From Burkholderiales bacterium (lineage in GTDB: Bacteria > Pseudomonadota > Gammaproteobacteria > Burkholderiales > SG8-41): a stretch of DNA of 44,814 bases. How positions within the stretch are numbered: position 1 is the first letter of the stretch; the number at the start of each line of letters is the position of its first letter. Below are positions 8,250 to 15,482 of the stretch, piece after piece. The DNA lies in the NCBI GenBank assembly GCA_019751125.1, contig JAIENU010000102.1:1-44814 (forward strand), in the 5' to 3' direction. The notes under the pieces were generated by a model that was given only the letters and a program-made list of their open reading frames with translations, was not told the DNA's origin and made no database searches. The translations under genes and the position numbers were made by a program.

Positions 8250-9221
8250 ATGAAATCCTGCTGGATCGTCACCAAGGACCACCAAAACATCCTCGAATAC
8301 CGCGACGTGCCGCAGCCGCAGCCCAAGGCCGGCGAGATTGTGATCAAGGTCATGGCCTCGGCGCTCAACCGCGGCGAGATGTTTGTCGGCGGCGTGGTGC
8401 ACGGCGGTCCGGAAAAACTCGGCGGCAACGAAGCCTCGGGCACCGTGCATGCGATCGGTGAAGGTGTCACCGGCGTCAAGGTCGGTGATGCAGTGTTCGG
8501 CCGCGTACGTGGCGGTTTTGCCGAATACGCGGTGATGGATGCGAAGCAGATATTTCCCAAGCCCGCGCACCTCAGCTGGGAGCAGGCCGCGGCGATACCG
8601 ATCAGCTACATCACCGCCTGGGAAATGATCTATCAGTACGGCAAGCTGCAGAAGGGCGAGACCCTGCTGATCATGGGCGCCTCATCCGGAGCCGGCGTGG
8701 CAAGCATCCATCTCGCGAAGCTGATCGGCGCGCGTTCGATCGGCACCTCGGGTTCGGCGCAGAAAATCGAACAACTCAAGGCCACCGGCCTCGATGTCGG
8801 CATTGCCACGCGCAAGCCGGACTTTGCCGCGCAGGTGCGCGAACTGACCGGCGGCAAGGGTGTGGACCTGGTGATCAACGGCGTCGGTGGTTCGGTGTTC
8901 GCCGAATGCCAGCGCTGCCTCGGTTTCCGCGGCCGGCTGGCGACGGTCGGTTACGTCGACAACGTGTTCAAGGCCGAGATCGACCTCAATGCGGTACATG
9001 CCTGGCGTCAGGAAATCTTCGGTGTATCAAACGCCCACCTGCCGGCCTCGGGCAAGACCCTGTCCGCCGAGGGTTTCCGCCGCGACGTGCTGCCCGCGGT
9101 CAACGACGGCCGCATCCTGCCGCTGATCGACAGCGTGTTCAGCTTTGACGAACTGCCGAAGGCCAAGGCGCGCATGGATGCCAGCGGCATGGTCGGCAAG
9201 ATCGTGGTCAAGATCGGCTGA
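8250..9221 (+). CDS. Quinone oxidoreductase-like MDR-family dehydrogenase (zinc-free type)
   Basis: 323-residue NAD(P)H-dependent medium-chain reductase. The N-terminal GroES-like fold spans about residues 1-110 (EYRDVPQPQPKAGEIVIKV; GNEASGTVHAIGEGVTGVKVGD). The Rossmann domain carries the nucleotide motif IMGASSGAGVASIHLAKLIGA (about 139-159). The catalytic zinc Cys/His set and the four-Cys structural zinc site of true alcohol dehydrogenases are missing, which fits quinone or enoyl reductases. A rho-independent terminator follows. Nearby carboxylate-binding proteins suggest a catabolic redox step, but the substrate is unknown. Confidence 0.85.
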   Translation: MKSCWIVTKDHQNILEYRDVPQPQPKAGEIVIKVMASALNRGEMFVGGVVHGGPEKLGGNEASGTVHAIGEGVTGVKVGDAVFGRVRGGFAEYAVMDAKQIFPKPAHLSWEQAAAIPISYITAWEMIYQYGKLQKGETLLIMGASSGAGVASIHLAKLIGARSIGTSGSAQKIEQLKATGLDVGIATRKPDFAAQVRELTGGKGVDLVINGVGGSVFAECQRCLGFRGRLATVGYVDNVFKAEIDLNAVHAWRQEIFGVSNAHLPASGKTLSAEGFRRDVLPAVNDGRILPLIDSVFSFDELPKAKARMDASGMVGKIVVKIG

Positions 9222-9240
9222 TGTAATTCACGGCCGGTAC

Positions 9241-9288
9241 AAAAAAGCCGTTCACCCTGAGCTTGTCGAAGGGGAACGGCTTTTTTTA
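9241..9288. terminator. Bidirectional rho-independent terminator
   Basis: AAAAAAGCCGTTC at 9241-9253 pairs with GGAACGGCTTTTTT at about 9273-9287. The loop contains the CCTGAGCTTGTCGAAGG palindrome, a short repeat found in many proteobacterial genomes. A-tract and T-tract on either side mean it can end transcription from both directions, namely the oxidoreductase gene (+) and the old Bug remnant (-). Confidence 0.85.
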
Positions 9289-9301
9289 TTGATGCGGTGT
9301 T

Positions 9302-9376
9302 TCAGTCGACCTTCGCCCCCCCCGAAGCCTTCACCACGGTCGCCCACTTCGGAATCTCCGCTTCGCGCACCTTGCG
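9302..9376 (-). pseudogene. 3' remnant of a Bug-family gene
   Basis: Read on the minus strand, this piece encodes REAEIPKWATVVKASGGAKVD and a stop, the C-terminus of a Bug protein. It is nearly the same as the end of the complete Bug gene at 10148 (EAEIPKWAAVVKASGAKVD), with one extra glycine codon within a G run. Homology stops at about 9377, so only some 24 codons survive. The remnant and the complete gene lie in the same direction and bracket the low-GC insert with the integron cassette. Confidence 0.8.
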
Positions 9377-9436
9377 TCGCCTGTGTACAGCTCGTTTCGA
9401 CGGGGGCTTAAGATCTGAAATCGAACTGATTCTGAT

Positions 9437-9503
9437 TGCTAACGTTCGCGTTGAGCGGGTGCGCCGCTTTTAGCGCGTCCGTTCTCAAACGCGGGGTTAG
9501 ATG
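9437..9503 (-). other. Integron attC recombination site
   Basis: On the minus strand this imperfect palindrome reads R'' ATCTAAC, then L'' GCGTTTGAG, a GC-rich centre, L' CTCAACGC and R' GTTAGCA. R'' matches the RYYYAAC consensus; R' keeps GTTAG but departs from GTTRRRY at its last bases. L'' has one extra T relative to L', corresponding to the extrahelical base that gives attC sites their strand choice. It lies 18 bp after the stop of the minus-strand gene at 9521-9955, exactly where a cassette's attC belongs. Cleavage would fall between G9443 and T9442 of R'. Confidence 0.8.
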
Positions 9504-9959
9504 GCTTATCCCTGCGTAATTTAGTCAAAGCGTTTACCCACTACAATGGTTTTAATATCGTCAGCACTAAACGGGATATCTGCGAACCCTTTCACTCTTG
9601 TAATAAATCCCGAGTTAATAAGTGCGTCGTAACTGCGCCCATCATGCAGTTGCATCGAGACAAATACGTAGCCCATTCCATGTTCTGGCATTTCAGCTGC
9701 TTTTCTGAGCCATTCGGTTGGCAAGCGAAGCCATTTGTCATAAGGGCTAATGATTTCACTGATGTCAGGCTCTGAGAATGCAATATCTTCTCGACCAGCA
9801 ATTTTCGTTATATACCCTTGATCTATTACCACTTCATCAAAGCGTCTGCCATCGCGCAAGACAATTGAGACGATGTGATAGTCCATACCGGGAAAAGCAT
9901 TCGCCTCTACTTGCTTTAACCATGTCGGGGAAAGTTGGATCATCGCTTGAGCCATCTAA
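9443..9959 (-). mobile_element. Complete single integron gene cassette (about 517 bp)
   Basis: The cassette runs on the minus strand from the recombination point G/TTAGAT at 9960/9959 to the R' cleavage point at 9443. It holds one gene that almost fills it. The start codon overlaps the R' box (GTTAGATGG), a frequent cassette arrangement. Its base composition is clearly more A/T-rich than the flanks. No second inverted core site is visible within 150 bp upstream, so the upstream junction looks like an attI or a secondary site rather than another attC. No integrase gene is present in the window. Confidence 0.75.
9521..9955 (-). CDS. Cassette-encoded protein with internal duplication, unknown function
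   Basis: 144-residue soluble protein without signal peptide or membrane segment. I do not recognise the family. It is made of two tandem repeats of about 60 residues. Repeat one (about 8-67) contains WLKQVEANAFPGMDYHIVSI, DGRRFDEVVIDQGYITKI and DIAFSEPDISEI. Repeat two (about 79-138) contains WLRKAAEMPEHGMGYVFVSM, DGRSYDALINSGFITRV and DIPFSADDIKTI. The shared pattern is W-L-(K/R)...G-M-x-Y...DGR-x-(F/Y)-D...(G)(Y/F)ITx(I/V)...DI-(A/P)-F-S. The start ATG 9955 overlaps the cassette's R' site, leaving little room for a ribosome site. Low-GC codon use differs from every neighbour and points to lateral gain. Confidence 0.8.
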   Translation of the reverse strand: MAQAMIQLSPTWLKQVEANAFPGMDYHIVSIVLRDGRRFDEVVIDQGYITKIAGREDIAFSEPDISEIISPYDKWLRLPTEWLRKAAEMPEHGMGYVFVSMQLHDGRSYDALINSGFITRVKGFADIPFSADDIKTIVVGKRFD

Positions 9960-9960
9960 C

Positions 9961-10147
9961 TAGTTTATATACAGCAAAAACGTCGGATAACATTCTGGCT
10001 CAATGAATAACATCCCAACAAAAATGCATAAATAATTAAATAAAAACAATTATTTATAGAGGTTTGTCGCATTTTAGATCCCGATAAAATTGGCGCGAAA
10101 AGCGACCCCCTTCATTTTTGCGCCCCTTCGATGCGTGCTGAACGGTT
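9961..10147. other. A/T-rich flank upstream of the cassette
   Basis: This 187-bp stretch contains no credible gene. It has a strongly A/T-rich core (about 10020-10070) that includes ATTAAATAAAAACAATTA at 10035-10052, an exact 18-base match to 35548-35565. On the minus strand TGTATATAAAC at about 9964-9974 could serve as a -10 region for the cassette gene, but no matching -35 is convincing. It may be a remnant attI/promoter region of a lost integron or simply foreign DNA. Confidence 0.4.
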
Positions 10148-11113
10148 TTAATCCACCTTCGCCCCCGAAGCCTTCACCACCGCCGCCCACTTCGGAATCT
10201 CCGCCTCGATCAGCTTGCGGAATTCCTCCGGGCCACCGGGATTGACGTCCACACCCGAGGCGTTGAGTCGTTTGATCACATCCGGCTGTGCCAGCACATC
10301 CAGCGCGGCTTTGCTCAGTGTGGCCACGATCGGTGCCGGAATGCCAGCGGGGCCGACGATGCCGTACCAGGCGACTGCGGCGTAGCCGGGCAAACCGGCT
10401 TCGGCGATGGTCGGCACATCCGGCAGCGAGGCGATACGCGCCGGCGAAGTCACACCAAGGCCGCGCAGTCGTCCCGCCTTGATCAGCGGAATCGCCGAGG
10501 ACACGCTGGCGAACTGCAGCTGGGTCTGGCCCGAGATCAGCGCGGTCAGCGCTTCGGATGCGCCCTTGAACGGCACATGCACCGTCTTCACGCCGGCCAT
10601 GCTGTTGAACAGTTCCGCCGACAGGTGCACCGAGGTGCCGGCGCCCGAGGTGCTGTAGTTCAGTTCACCGGGGCGTGCCTTGGCGAGTGCGATCAGTTCC
10701 TTGACGCTTTTCACCGGCAGCGAGGGATGCAGCACCAGCACGTTCGGGCTGTCGCCGACGCGGGCGATGGTGCTGAAGCTGTTCAGCGGGTGGTAGTTGA
10801 GCTTGCTGTACAGGCTGTAGTTGATGGCCTGGGTGCCGATGGTGCCCATGAAAATCGTATAGCCGTCGGGCGGGCTTTTGGCGGTGAGTTCGGCGGCGAT
10901 GTTGCCGCCGGCACCGGGCCGGTTGTCCATCACCACCGGCTGGCCGAGGCGTTCGCGCAACGCCGGCTCCATCGCGCGCGCAATCACGTCGGCGGCGCTG
11001 CCGACCGTGAACGGGATCAGCATGCGCACCGCGCGGTTGGGAAAATTCTGCGACCAGGCGGTGCTGGTGAAACCGCAGGCCAGTATCAGGGCCAGCATCA
11101 GGCGCATCGTCAT
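10148..11113 (-). CDS. Bug/TctC-family periplasmic solute-binding protein (copy 2)
   Basis: 321-residue receptor with signal peptide MTMRLMLALILACGFTSTAW (cleavage near SQ at about residue 22), then FPNRAVRMLIPFTVGSAADV, VVMDNRPGAGGNIAAE (about 57-72), TVHVPFKGASEAL (about 177) and LPDVPTIAEAGLPGY (about 228). The start ATG 11113 follows an AAGGGAGGAG ribosome site; ATG 11107 is a close alternative. It ends AKVD followed by TAA. The gene is divergent from the exported protein at 11219, with a 105-bp shared upstream region. Its 3' end borders the low-GC cassette insert, and a second partial copy of that 3' end lies at 9302-9376. Confidence 0.93.
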   Translation of the reverse strand: MTMRLMLALILACGFTSTAWSQNFPNRAVRMLIPFTVGSAADVIARAMEPALRERLGQPVVMDNRPGAGGNIAAELTAKSPPDGYTIFMGTIGTQAINYSLYSKLNYHPLNSFSTIARVGDSPNVLVLHPSLPVKSVKELIALAKARPGELNYSTSGAGTSVHLSAELFNSMAGVKTVHVPFKGASEALTALISGQTQLQFASVSSAIPLIKAGRLRGLGVTSPARIASLPDVPTIAEAGLPGYAAVAWYGIVGPAGIPAPIVATLSKAALDVLAQPDVIKRLNASGVDVNPGGPEEFRKLIEAEIPKWAAVVKASGAKVD

Positions 11114-11218
11114 GGCTCCTCCCTTTTTTTGTAATGACGTGTTCGCCGCGCAGGCTAGCATGCCGCCAGCGGTTTGCTAAGCGCGTAAACTGGCAGTATC
11201 CCGTGTCCGGAGTCCGCC

Positions 11219-12466
11219 ATGAACAGAATCAACGTTTGCATCACCGTGATGTGCGCCGCAGCTGTATTCAGTACCGCACAGGCCCAGCAGAAAATTACCC
11301 CGCCGGTTGCCACCTACTGGGTCAGCGCCGATACCGCCAGCGGACTGCCCATGGGGGGTGGGGCGCCCTCGATGATGGACATCGGCCGCATGATGCTCGG
11401 CGGCGGTGATGCCGGCGGCCCGGCGCGTTCACTGCTGCTCGAGCTGGGTTCGCAGCGCGCGGCGGGCGGCGCACCGGCGGCGGCGCATGAAATTCCACCG
11501 GGCCTGCGCATGGGCGCGAGCCTGCCGCTGGAATCGCCGCAACGCGTACGCGCCGAGCCGCGCGAGGACGGCCCGCCCGAGCAGTTTGAGCGCCCGCGTG
11601 GCCGCCTGCTGATTTTCTGGGGTTGCGGCGAGCAGGCCGGTCCCGGGCAGCCCTTCATTGTCGATTTCGCGCGCCTTGCACAGGGGGAATGGCCGCAGGG
11701 CCTGTTCAGCCGTCGCGTCAACGTGCAGCGCGGACCTTCGCCAGCGCGCAGCAAGACCTACGGCGAATGGCCCAACGCCCGCGACAGCCAGCGCGTGCCC
11801 GGCGAGGCCTCGCTGCGCGGCGACCATGCCGTGCGCGGCAATTACACGCCCGACATCCGCTTCAGCCTGGACCGCCATGATTTCATGGATGCGGTGGCGC
11901 TTAACTCTGCGCGCACTGGTGCTGCCGCACGTCTCAGCTGGAATGCCGTTGCCGGTGCCACCGGTTACTTTGCATCGGCGATGGGCGGCCGCGATGGCAG
12001 CGAGGACGTCGTGTTCTGGAGCTCCAGCGCCAGCCGCGAATTCGGCGAGCAGCTGATGACCTGGCTGCCGCCGGCCGAGGTGGCGCGGCTGATCAAGGAG
12101 CGCGTGGTGCTGGCCCCGGCGACCACCGAATGTGCGGTGCCGGCGCAATTCGTTGCAGCGGCTCCCGCGGCCTTCGTGCGCTTCATCGCCTACGGTGACG
12201 AGGCCAACTTCGTGCATCCGCCGCGGCCGAAGGATCCCGCCGCGGTGTGGAATCAGGAGTGGGCGGTGAAAGTGCGCTTCAAGTCCACCGCCAGCGCAAT
12301 GCTGGGCGAGGAGGCGCAGGCTGCGCCACGCAGCCGCAGCCGTGGCGCCGAGTCCTCGCCGCCGGCCGAGGGCGCGCCGGCGCAGGGCGGCGGCTCGGGC
12401 CTGCCATCGCCGGCGGACGCGGTGCAGGAAGGGATCAAGGCGCTGCGCGGGATTTTTGGCCGCTGA
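11219..12466 (+). CDS. Exported protein of unknown function
   Basis: 415 residues with a signal peptide (MNRINVCITVMCAAAVFSTA, cleavage near AQAQ at about 23). I do not recognise the family. The mature N-terminal part is rich in Gly/Met/Ala (SGLPMGGGAPSMMDIGRMML, about 41-60), then a segment RGRLLIFWGCGEQAGPGQP (about 127-145), a fibronectin-like stretch ARLSWNAVAGATGYFASAMG (about 238-257), and a Pro/Gly/Ser-rich low-complexity tail (about 355-395) ending in a short amphipathic helix. No catalytic motif stands out. A periplasmic or cell-surface location is likely. It converges with the SDR gene, the two stops being 21 bp apart. Confidence 0.75.
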   Translation: MNRINVCITVMCAAAVFSTAQAQQKITPPVATYWVSADTASGLPMGGGAPSMMDIGRMMLGGGDAGGPARSLLLELGSQRAAGGAPAAAHEIPPGLRMGASLPLESPQRVRAEPREDGPPEQFERPRGRLLIFWGCGEQAGPGQPFIVDFARLAQGEWPQGLFSRRVNVQRGPSPARSKTYGEWPNARDSQRVPGEASLRGDHAVRGNYTPDIRFSLDRHDFMDAVALNSARTGAAARLSWNAVAGATGYFASAMGGRDGSEDVVFWSSSASREFGEQLMTWLPPAEVARLIKERVVLAPATTECAVPAQFVAAAPAAFVRFIAYGDEANFVHPPRPKDPAAVWNQEWAVKVRFKSTASAMLGEEAQAAPRSRSRGAESSPPAEGAPAQGGGSGLPSPADAVQEGIKALRGIFGR

Positions 12467-12487
12467 GCGGCCGCGAGCAGCGCCGGC

Positions 12488-13252
12488 TTACATCATCACC
12501 CGGCCGCCGTTGACGTCGAGCGCGACGCCGTTGATGTAGGCGGCGGCATCCGAGGCGAGGAACAGCATGGCCTGCGCGTGGTCCTCCGGCACTGCCAGCC
12601 GGCGCAGCGGCACCTGCGAGGCGATGCGTTCGATGTCGGCCTCTGTGCGCAGCGCGGCGACACGCGGCGTCAGCGTGGTGATCGGCGCGATGGCGTTGGC
12701 GGTGATGTTGTCGGGGCCGAGCTGGAAGGCGAGGAAACGCGTGAGCTGCGTCACGCCGGCCTTGGCCGCGCCGTAGGCGGGTGAGGATGCGGCATGTACG
12801 GTGCGCCCCGAGATCGACGACACGTTGATGATGCGTCCGGCCTTTGATTTTTTCAGCCAGGGGATCGCCATCTTGCAGATCAGGAACACGCTGCGCAGGT
12901 TGAGCGCGACGGTACGGTCCCATTCGTCGATCGGCATGTCTTCGACGGTGGCGAGCCGGCCGTAGCCGCCGGCGCAGTTGATCACGATGTCGATGCCGCC
13001 GAAGGTTTGCGCGATGCCGGCGATGCATTGTTCGACCGAGGTTTCGCTGGTGATGTCGGTGCGGAACAGTTGTGCGCTGCCGCCGCTGTTGCGGATCGCG
13101 GCCGCAACTTTCTCGCCGTTGTCGGCATCGATGTCGACCACCGCGACATGGCAACCCTGGGCCGCGAACAGACGCGCGGTTTCGGCGCCGATGCCCTGTG
13201 CGGCGCCGGTGATCAGTGCCACGCGGTTTTTCAGTTCAGCGTAGTGGGCCAT
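12488..13252 (-). CDS. SDR-family NAD(P)-dependent oxidoreductase (canonical active site)
   Basis: 254-residue short-chain dehydrogenase/reductase resembling FabG and related catabolic dehydrogenases. The nucleotide motif TGAAQGIGAETARLF is at about 15-29 with acidic Asp (VVDIDAD, about 39) favouring NAD. NCAGG is at about 91-95, the active Ser in IINVSSISG (about 140-148) and the catalytic YGAAK at about 158-162. Unlike the two SDRs at 24.5 kb and 32.0 kb, this one keeps the whole Asn-Ser-Tyr-Lys set. It lies 44 bp downstream of the MFS gene on the same strand, so transporter and dehydrogenase may form a two-gene unit. The substrate is unknown. Confidence 0.9.
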   Translation of the reverse strand: MAHYAELKNRVALITGAAQGIGAETARLFAAQGCHVAVVDIDADNGEKVAAAIRNSGGSAQLFRTDITSETSVEQCIAGIAQTFGGIDIVINCAGGYGRLATVEDMPIDEWDRTVALNLRSVFLICKMAIPWLKKSKAGRIINVSSISGRTVHAASSPAYGAAKAGVTQLTRFLAFQLGPDNITANAIAPITTLTPRVAALRTEADIERIASQVPLRRLAVPEDHAQAMLFLASDAAAYINGVALDVNGGRVMM

Positions 13253-13296
13253 GTGTATTCTCGTGATGAGTTGTCATAAGTTATTGATTTAATTGA

Positions 13297-14457
13297 TTAT
13301 ACTTTTTCGGCCTCGCGGGCGCTGGCACGGTTGATCCACGAACCGCCGCCCATGATCAGCGCACAGCTCCAGAAAATCGCCGCGACACCACCGACTGCCG
13401 CGCCGACCACGCCAAACACCGGCGGCACCACGACATGCGCACCGTAGCTGACGGCGAGCCGCATCGAAATGCCTTCCGCCGAACGTCCCGGCGGTGCGGC
13501 GTTGAAGGCAAGAATCATCGACAGCGGCTGGCCACAGCCCAGGCCTAGGCCGAGCACAAAGGCGGCGAGTGCCAGCAGCAGTGCGCTGGCGGTCAGCGGA
13601 AACGCGCAGAACGCCGCCGCCGAAATGACGAAGGCGCCGGCGAGCATCGCGCGCTCACCGTAACGTTTGCTGATTGAAGGAATGAACAGCCGCGTGACAA
13701 AGGCCGCGGCACCGAAGGCGCCCATGATCAGGCCGATGGTCGTCGCCGAGAAATTGAGGCTGTGGCCGTAGATCGGCATGTAGAGATTGAACAGGTCGAG
13801 TCCGGTCATCACCGCCGCGTTCGACAGCAGCGCGTTGCGCATCGCCGGCTGCGCCAGCAGGTCGCGCATGTTGCGCGAGGGCTGGGCGCCGGCGGCCGGT
13901 GTGGCCGGCGCGGGCACCGGTATCGAGTTGCGCTTGATCACCACCACACTCAGCGTCAGCAGCGGAATCAGCGCCATCACCAGAAAGGAGGGCACATGGC
14001 TCAGTGTGTCGATGGACACGCCCACCAGCACCGGGCCGATCACGGCACCCGTCGACTCGCCGAGGCTGTAATAGCTGTAGTGGCGGGTGCGGTTGTCGGC
14101 GGTGGACAGCGTGCCGACCAGATTCTGCGTCGCCACCACCCACAACATGCTGGTGAAACCCCACAGCGGCGCGACGATGAACAGCGTTGTCATCGACGGA
14201 AACACATAGGGCAGGGCGAGGCTCAGTATGTAACTGCCGAGGCCCCAGTACATCAGCAGGCGGTTGTCGAAGCGGTCGGCGAGGCGTCCGGCGGCAATCG
14301 CCAGCAGGAAGGGGAACAGGCCGTAAAGCGCGAACAGGATGCCGGTTTCCAGCGGGCCGGCGCCGAGGTCCACCGCATACAGCGTCATCAGCACCCGGCT
14401 CCCCTTCATCGTGATGAAGGTGATGCTGGTGAGGACGATGATCAGGAATAGCGGCAT
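13297..14457 (-). CDS. Major facilitator superfamily transporter
   Basis: 386-residue inner-membrane secondary transporter. Hydrophobic segments occur throughout, beginning MPLFLIIVLTSITF. The loop 2-3 signature appears as AAGRLADRFDNR (about 56-67), a form of GxLaDrxGrk, with an equivalent RLFIPSISKRYGER in the second half (about 251). A hydrophilic central loop with NSIPVPAPATPAAGAQP (about 182-198) separates the two halves. ATG 14457 is chosen over the TTG at 14484, because that TTG overlaps a TATAAT -10 box on the same strand. Likely a drug or metabolite porter; the substrate cannot be assigned. It probably shares a transcript with the downstream SDR. Confidence 0.88.
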   Translation of the reverse strand: MPLFLIIVLTSITFITMKGSRVLMTLYAVDLGAGPLETGILFALYGLFPFLLAIAAGRLADRFDNRLLMYWGLGSYILSLALPYVFPSMTTLFIVAPLWGFTSMLWVVATQNLVGTLSTADNRTRHYSYYSLGESTGAVIGPVLVGVSIDTLSHVPSFLVMALIPLLTLSVVVIKRNSIPVPAPATPAAGAQPSRNMRDLLAQPAMRNALLSNAAVMTGLDLFNLYMPIYGHSLNFSATTIGLIMGAFGAAAFVTRLFIPSISKRYGERAMLAGAFVISAAAFCAFPLTASALLLALAAFVLGLGLGCGQPLSMILAFNAAPPGRSAEGISMRLAVSYGAHVVVPPVFGVVGAAVGGVAAIFWSCALIMGGGSWINRASAREAEKV

Positions 14458-14483
14458 GAATGAGGCGGCATGGGGTAGGCTCA

Positions 14484-14489
14484 ATTATA
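14484..14489 (-). promoter_or_regulatory. Consensus -10 box for the MFS gene
   Basis: TATAAT on the minus strand lies 26 bp before the chosen MFS start codon. The -35 region 17 bp further up is GC-rich and poor. The sirtuin gene diverges from the same 114-bp region. Confidence 0.45.
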
Positions 14490-14571
14490 AGAGCGCACCC
14501 CCGGTTGCCGCCGCGGATGCCCATATTGCGGATGGCTTGGTTCACACTGGCCAGCCGAGGGCGGGCGATGC

Positions 14572-15348
14572 ATGATGACGGGCATGAACGGCTATCCTGA
14601 ACTTGCCACGATCAGATCGTGGATCGACGCCGCGCAGCGCGTTACGGTGCTCACCGGTGCCGGCATTTCCACCGATTCCGGCATTCCGGATTTCCGCGGA
14701 CCGCAGGGCGTGTGGACGCTTAATCCGAAGGCGGAAAAAATGTCCGACATCCGCTATTACACGGCAGATCCCGAAGTGCGGCGCCTGTCCTGGCAGTCAC
14801 GCCTTGCACACCCGGCGTGGACCGCCGCACCCAACGCCGGCCACTACGCACTCGCGGCACTTGAACGCCGCGGCAAGCTGCATGCGCTGGTTACCCAGAA
14901 CATCGACGGCCTGCACCAGCGCGCCGGCGTGTCAGCCGGCAAGGTGATCGAAGTGCACGGCACGCTGCACCAGGTGGTGTGTTTGAGCTGCGCCTGGCGC
15001 GGCCCGATGCAGGAAACGCTGGACCGCGTGCGCGCCGGCGAGGAAGACCCGCAATGCCTTACCTGCGGCGGCCTGCTTAAAAGCGACACCATCTCCTTTG
15101 GCCAGCAGCTGATTCCCGAAGTCATCGACCGTGCGATGCGCGTCGCGCGCGAAAGTGATGTGTTCATTGCGATAGGCACCACGCTGCAGGTCTATCCGGT
15201 GGCCGGCGCCGTGCCACTTGCCCTCGACGCCGGTGCGCGGGTGGTGATCATCAACGCCGGCGCGACGCAGTTTGATGACGTTGCGGATGCGGTGGTGCGG
15301 CTGCCGATCGGAGAGGTGTTGCCGGGCTTGTGTGGGGTGGCTGGTTAA
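14572..15348 (+). CDS. Sir2-family NAD-dependent protein deacylase
   Basis: 258-residue sirtuin that removes acyl groups from lysines using NAD. Visible motifs: NAD-binding GAGISTDSGIPDFRGPQGVW (about 30-49), TQNIDGLHQRAG (about 108-119), catalytic His in VIEVHGTLHQ (about 130), the zinc ribbon Cys pairs CLSC (about 138-141) and CLTC (about 162-165), ISFGQQLIPEV (about 174) and GTTLQVYPVAG (about 203). The spacing indicates a full-length enzyme. Three in-frame starts (14572, 14575, 14584) are possible. It stands alone, divergent from the MFS gene and upstream of a REP element and RAYT gene. Substrate proteins are unknown. Confidence 0.92.
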   Translation: MMTGMNGYPELATIRSWIDAAQRVTVLTGAGISTDSGIPDFRGPQGVWTLNPKAEKMSDIRYYTADPEVRRLSWQSRLAHPAWTAAPNAGHYALAALERRGKLHALVTQNIDGLHQRAGVSAGKVIEVHGTLHQVVCLSCAWRGPMQETLDRVRAGEEDPQCLTCGGLLKSDTISFGQQLIPEVIDRAMRVARESDVFIAIGTTLQVYPVAGAVPLALDAGARVVIINAGATQFDDVADAVVRLPIGEVLPGLCGVAG

Positions 15349-15370
15349 AAATATATCAACAAAACAATTA

Positions 15371-15410
15371 GCCGTAGGGCGGATAAGCTGCGTAGCAGCG
15401 CCATCCGCCG
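15371..15410. repeat. REP element, left of the RAYT gene
   Basis: Imperfect palindrome starting GTAGGGCGGATAAGCTGC and ending GCGCCATCCGCCG, with GGCGGAT/ATCCGCC as stem ends. It is repeated in inverted orientation to the right of the RAYT gene (16032-16098) and twice more at 22518-22644. Confidence 0.85.
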
Positions 15411-15482
15411 CATGTCGCCGCGTCATCCTTTTCCTCCGGCATCGCGTTACGGGAATACCCACACCCGCAATCGGTTCACCCC

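Noticed and set aside
9241-9288. The CCTGAGCTTGTCGAAGG palindrome considered as part of a mobile element
   Set aside because: It is present once here and sits exactly in the loop of a strong terminator, so terminator function explains it.
9964-9980. LexA-like half site (CTGTATATAAAC on the minus strand) ahead of the cassette gene
   Set aside because: The second half ACAG is missing at the right spacing, and no integrase gene is present that would need SOS control.
13655-14545. 296-residue minus-strand open frame overlapping the MFS gene in another frame
   Set aside because: The MFS frame has coherent membrane segments; this one is an Arg/Ala/His-rich shadow of the same codons.
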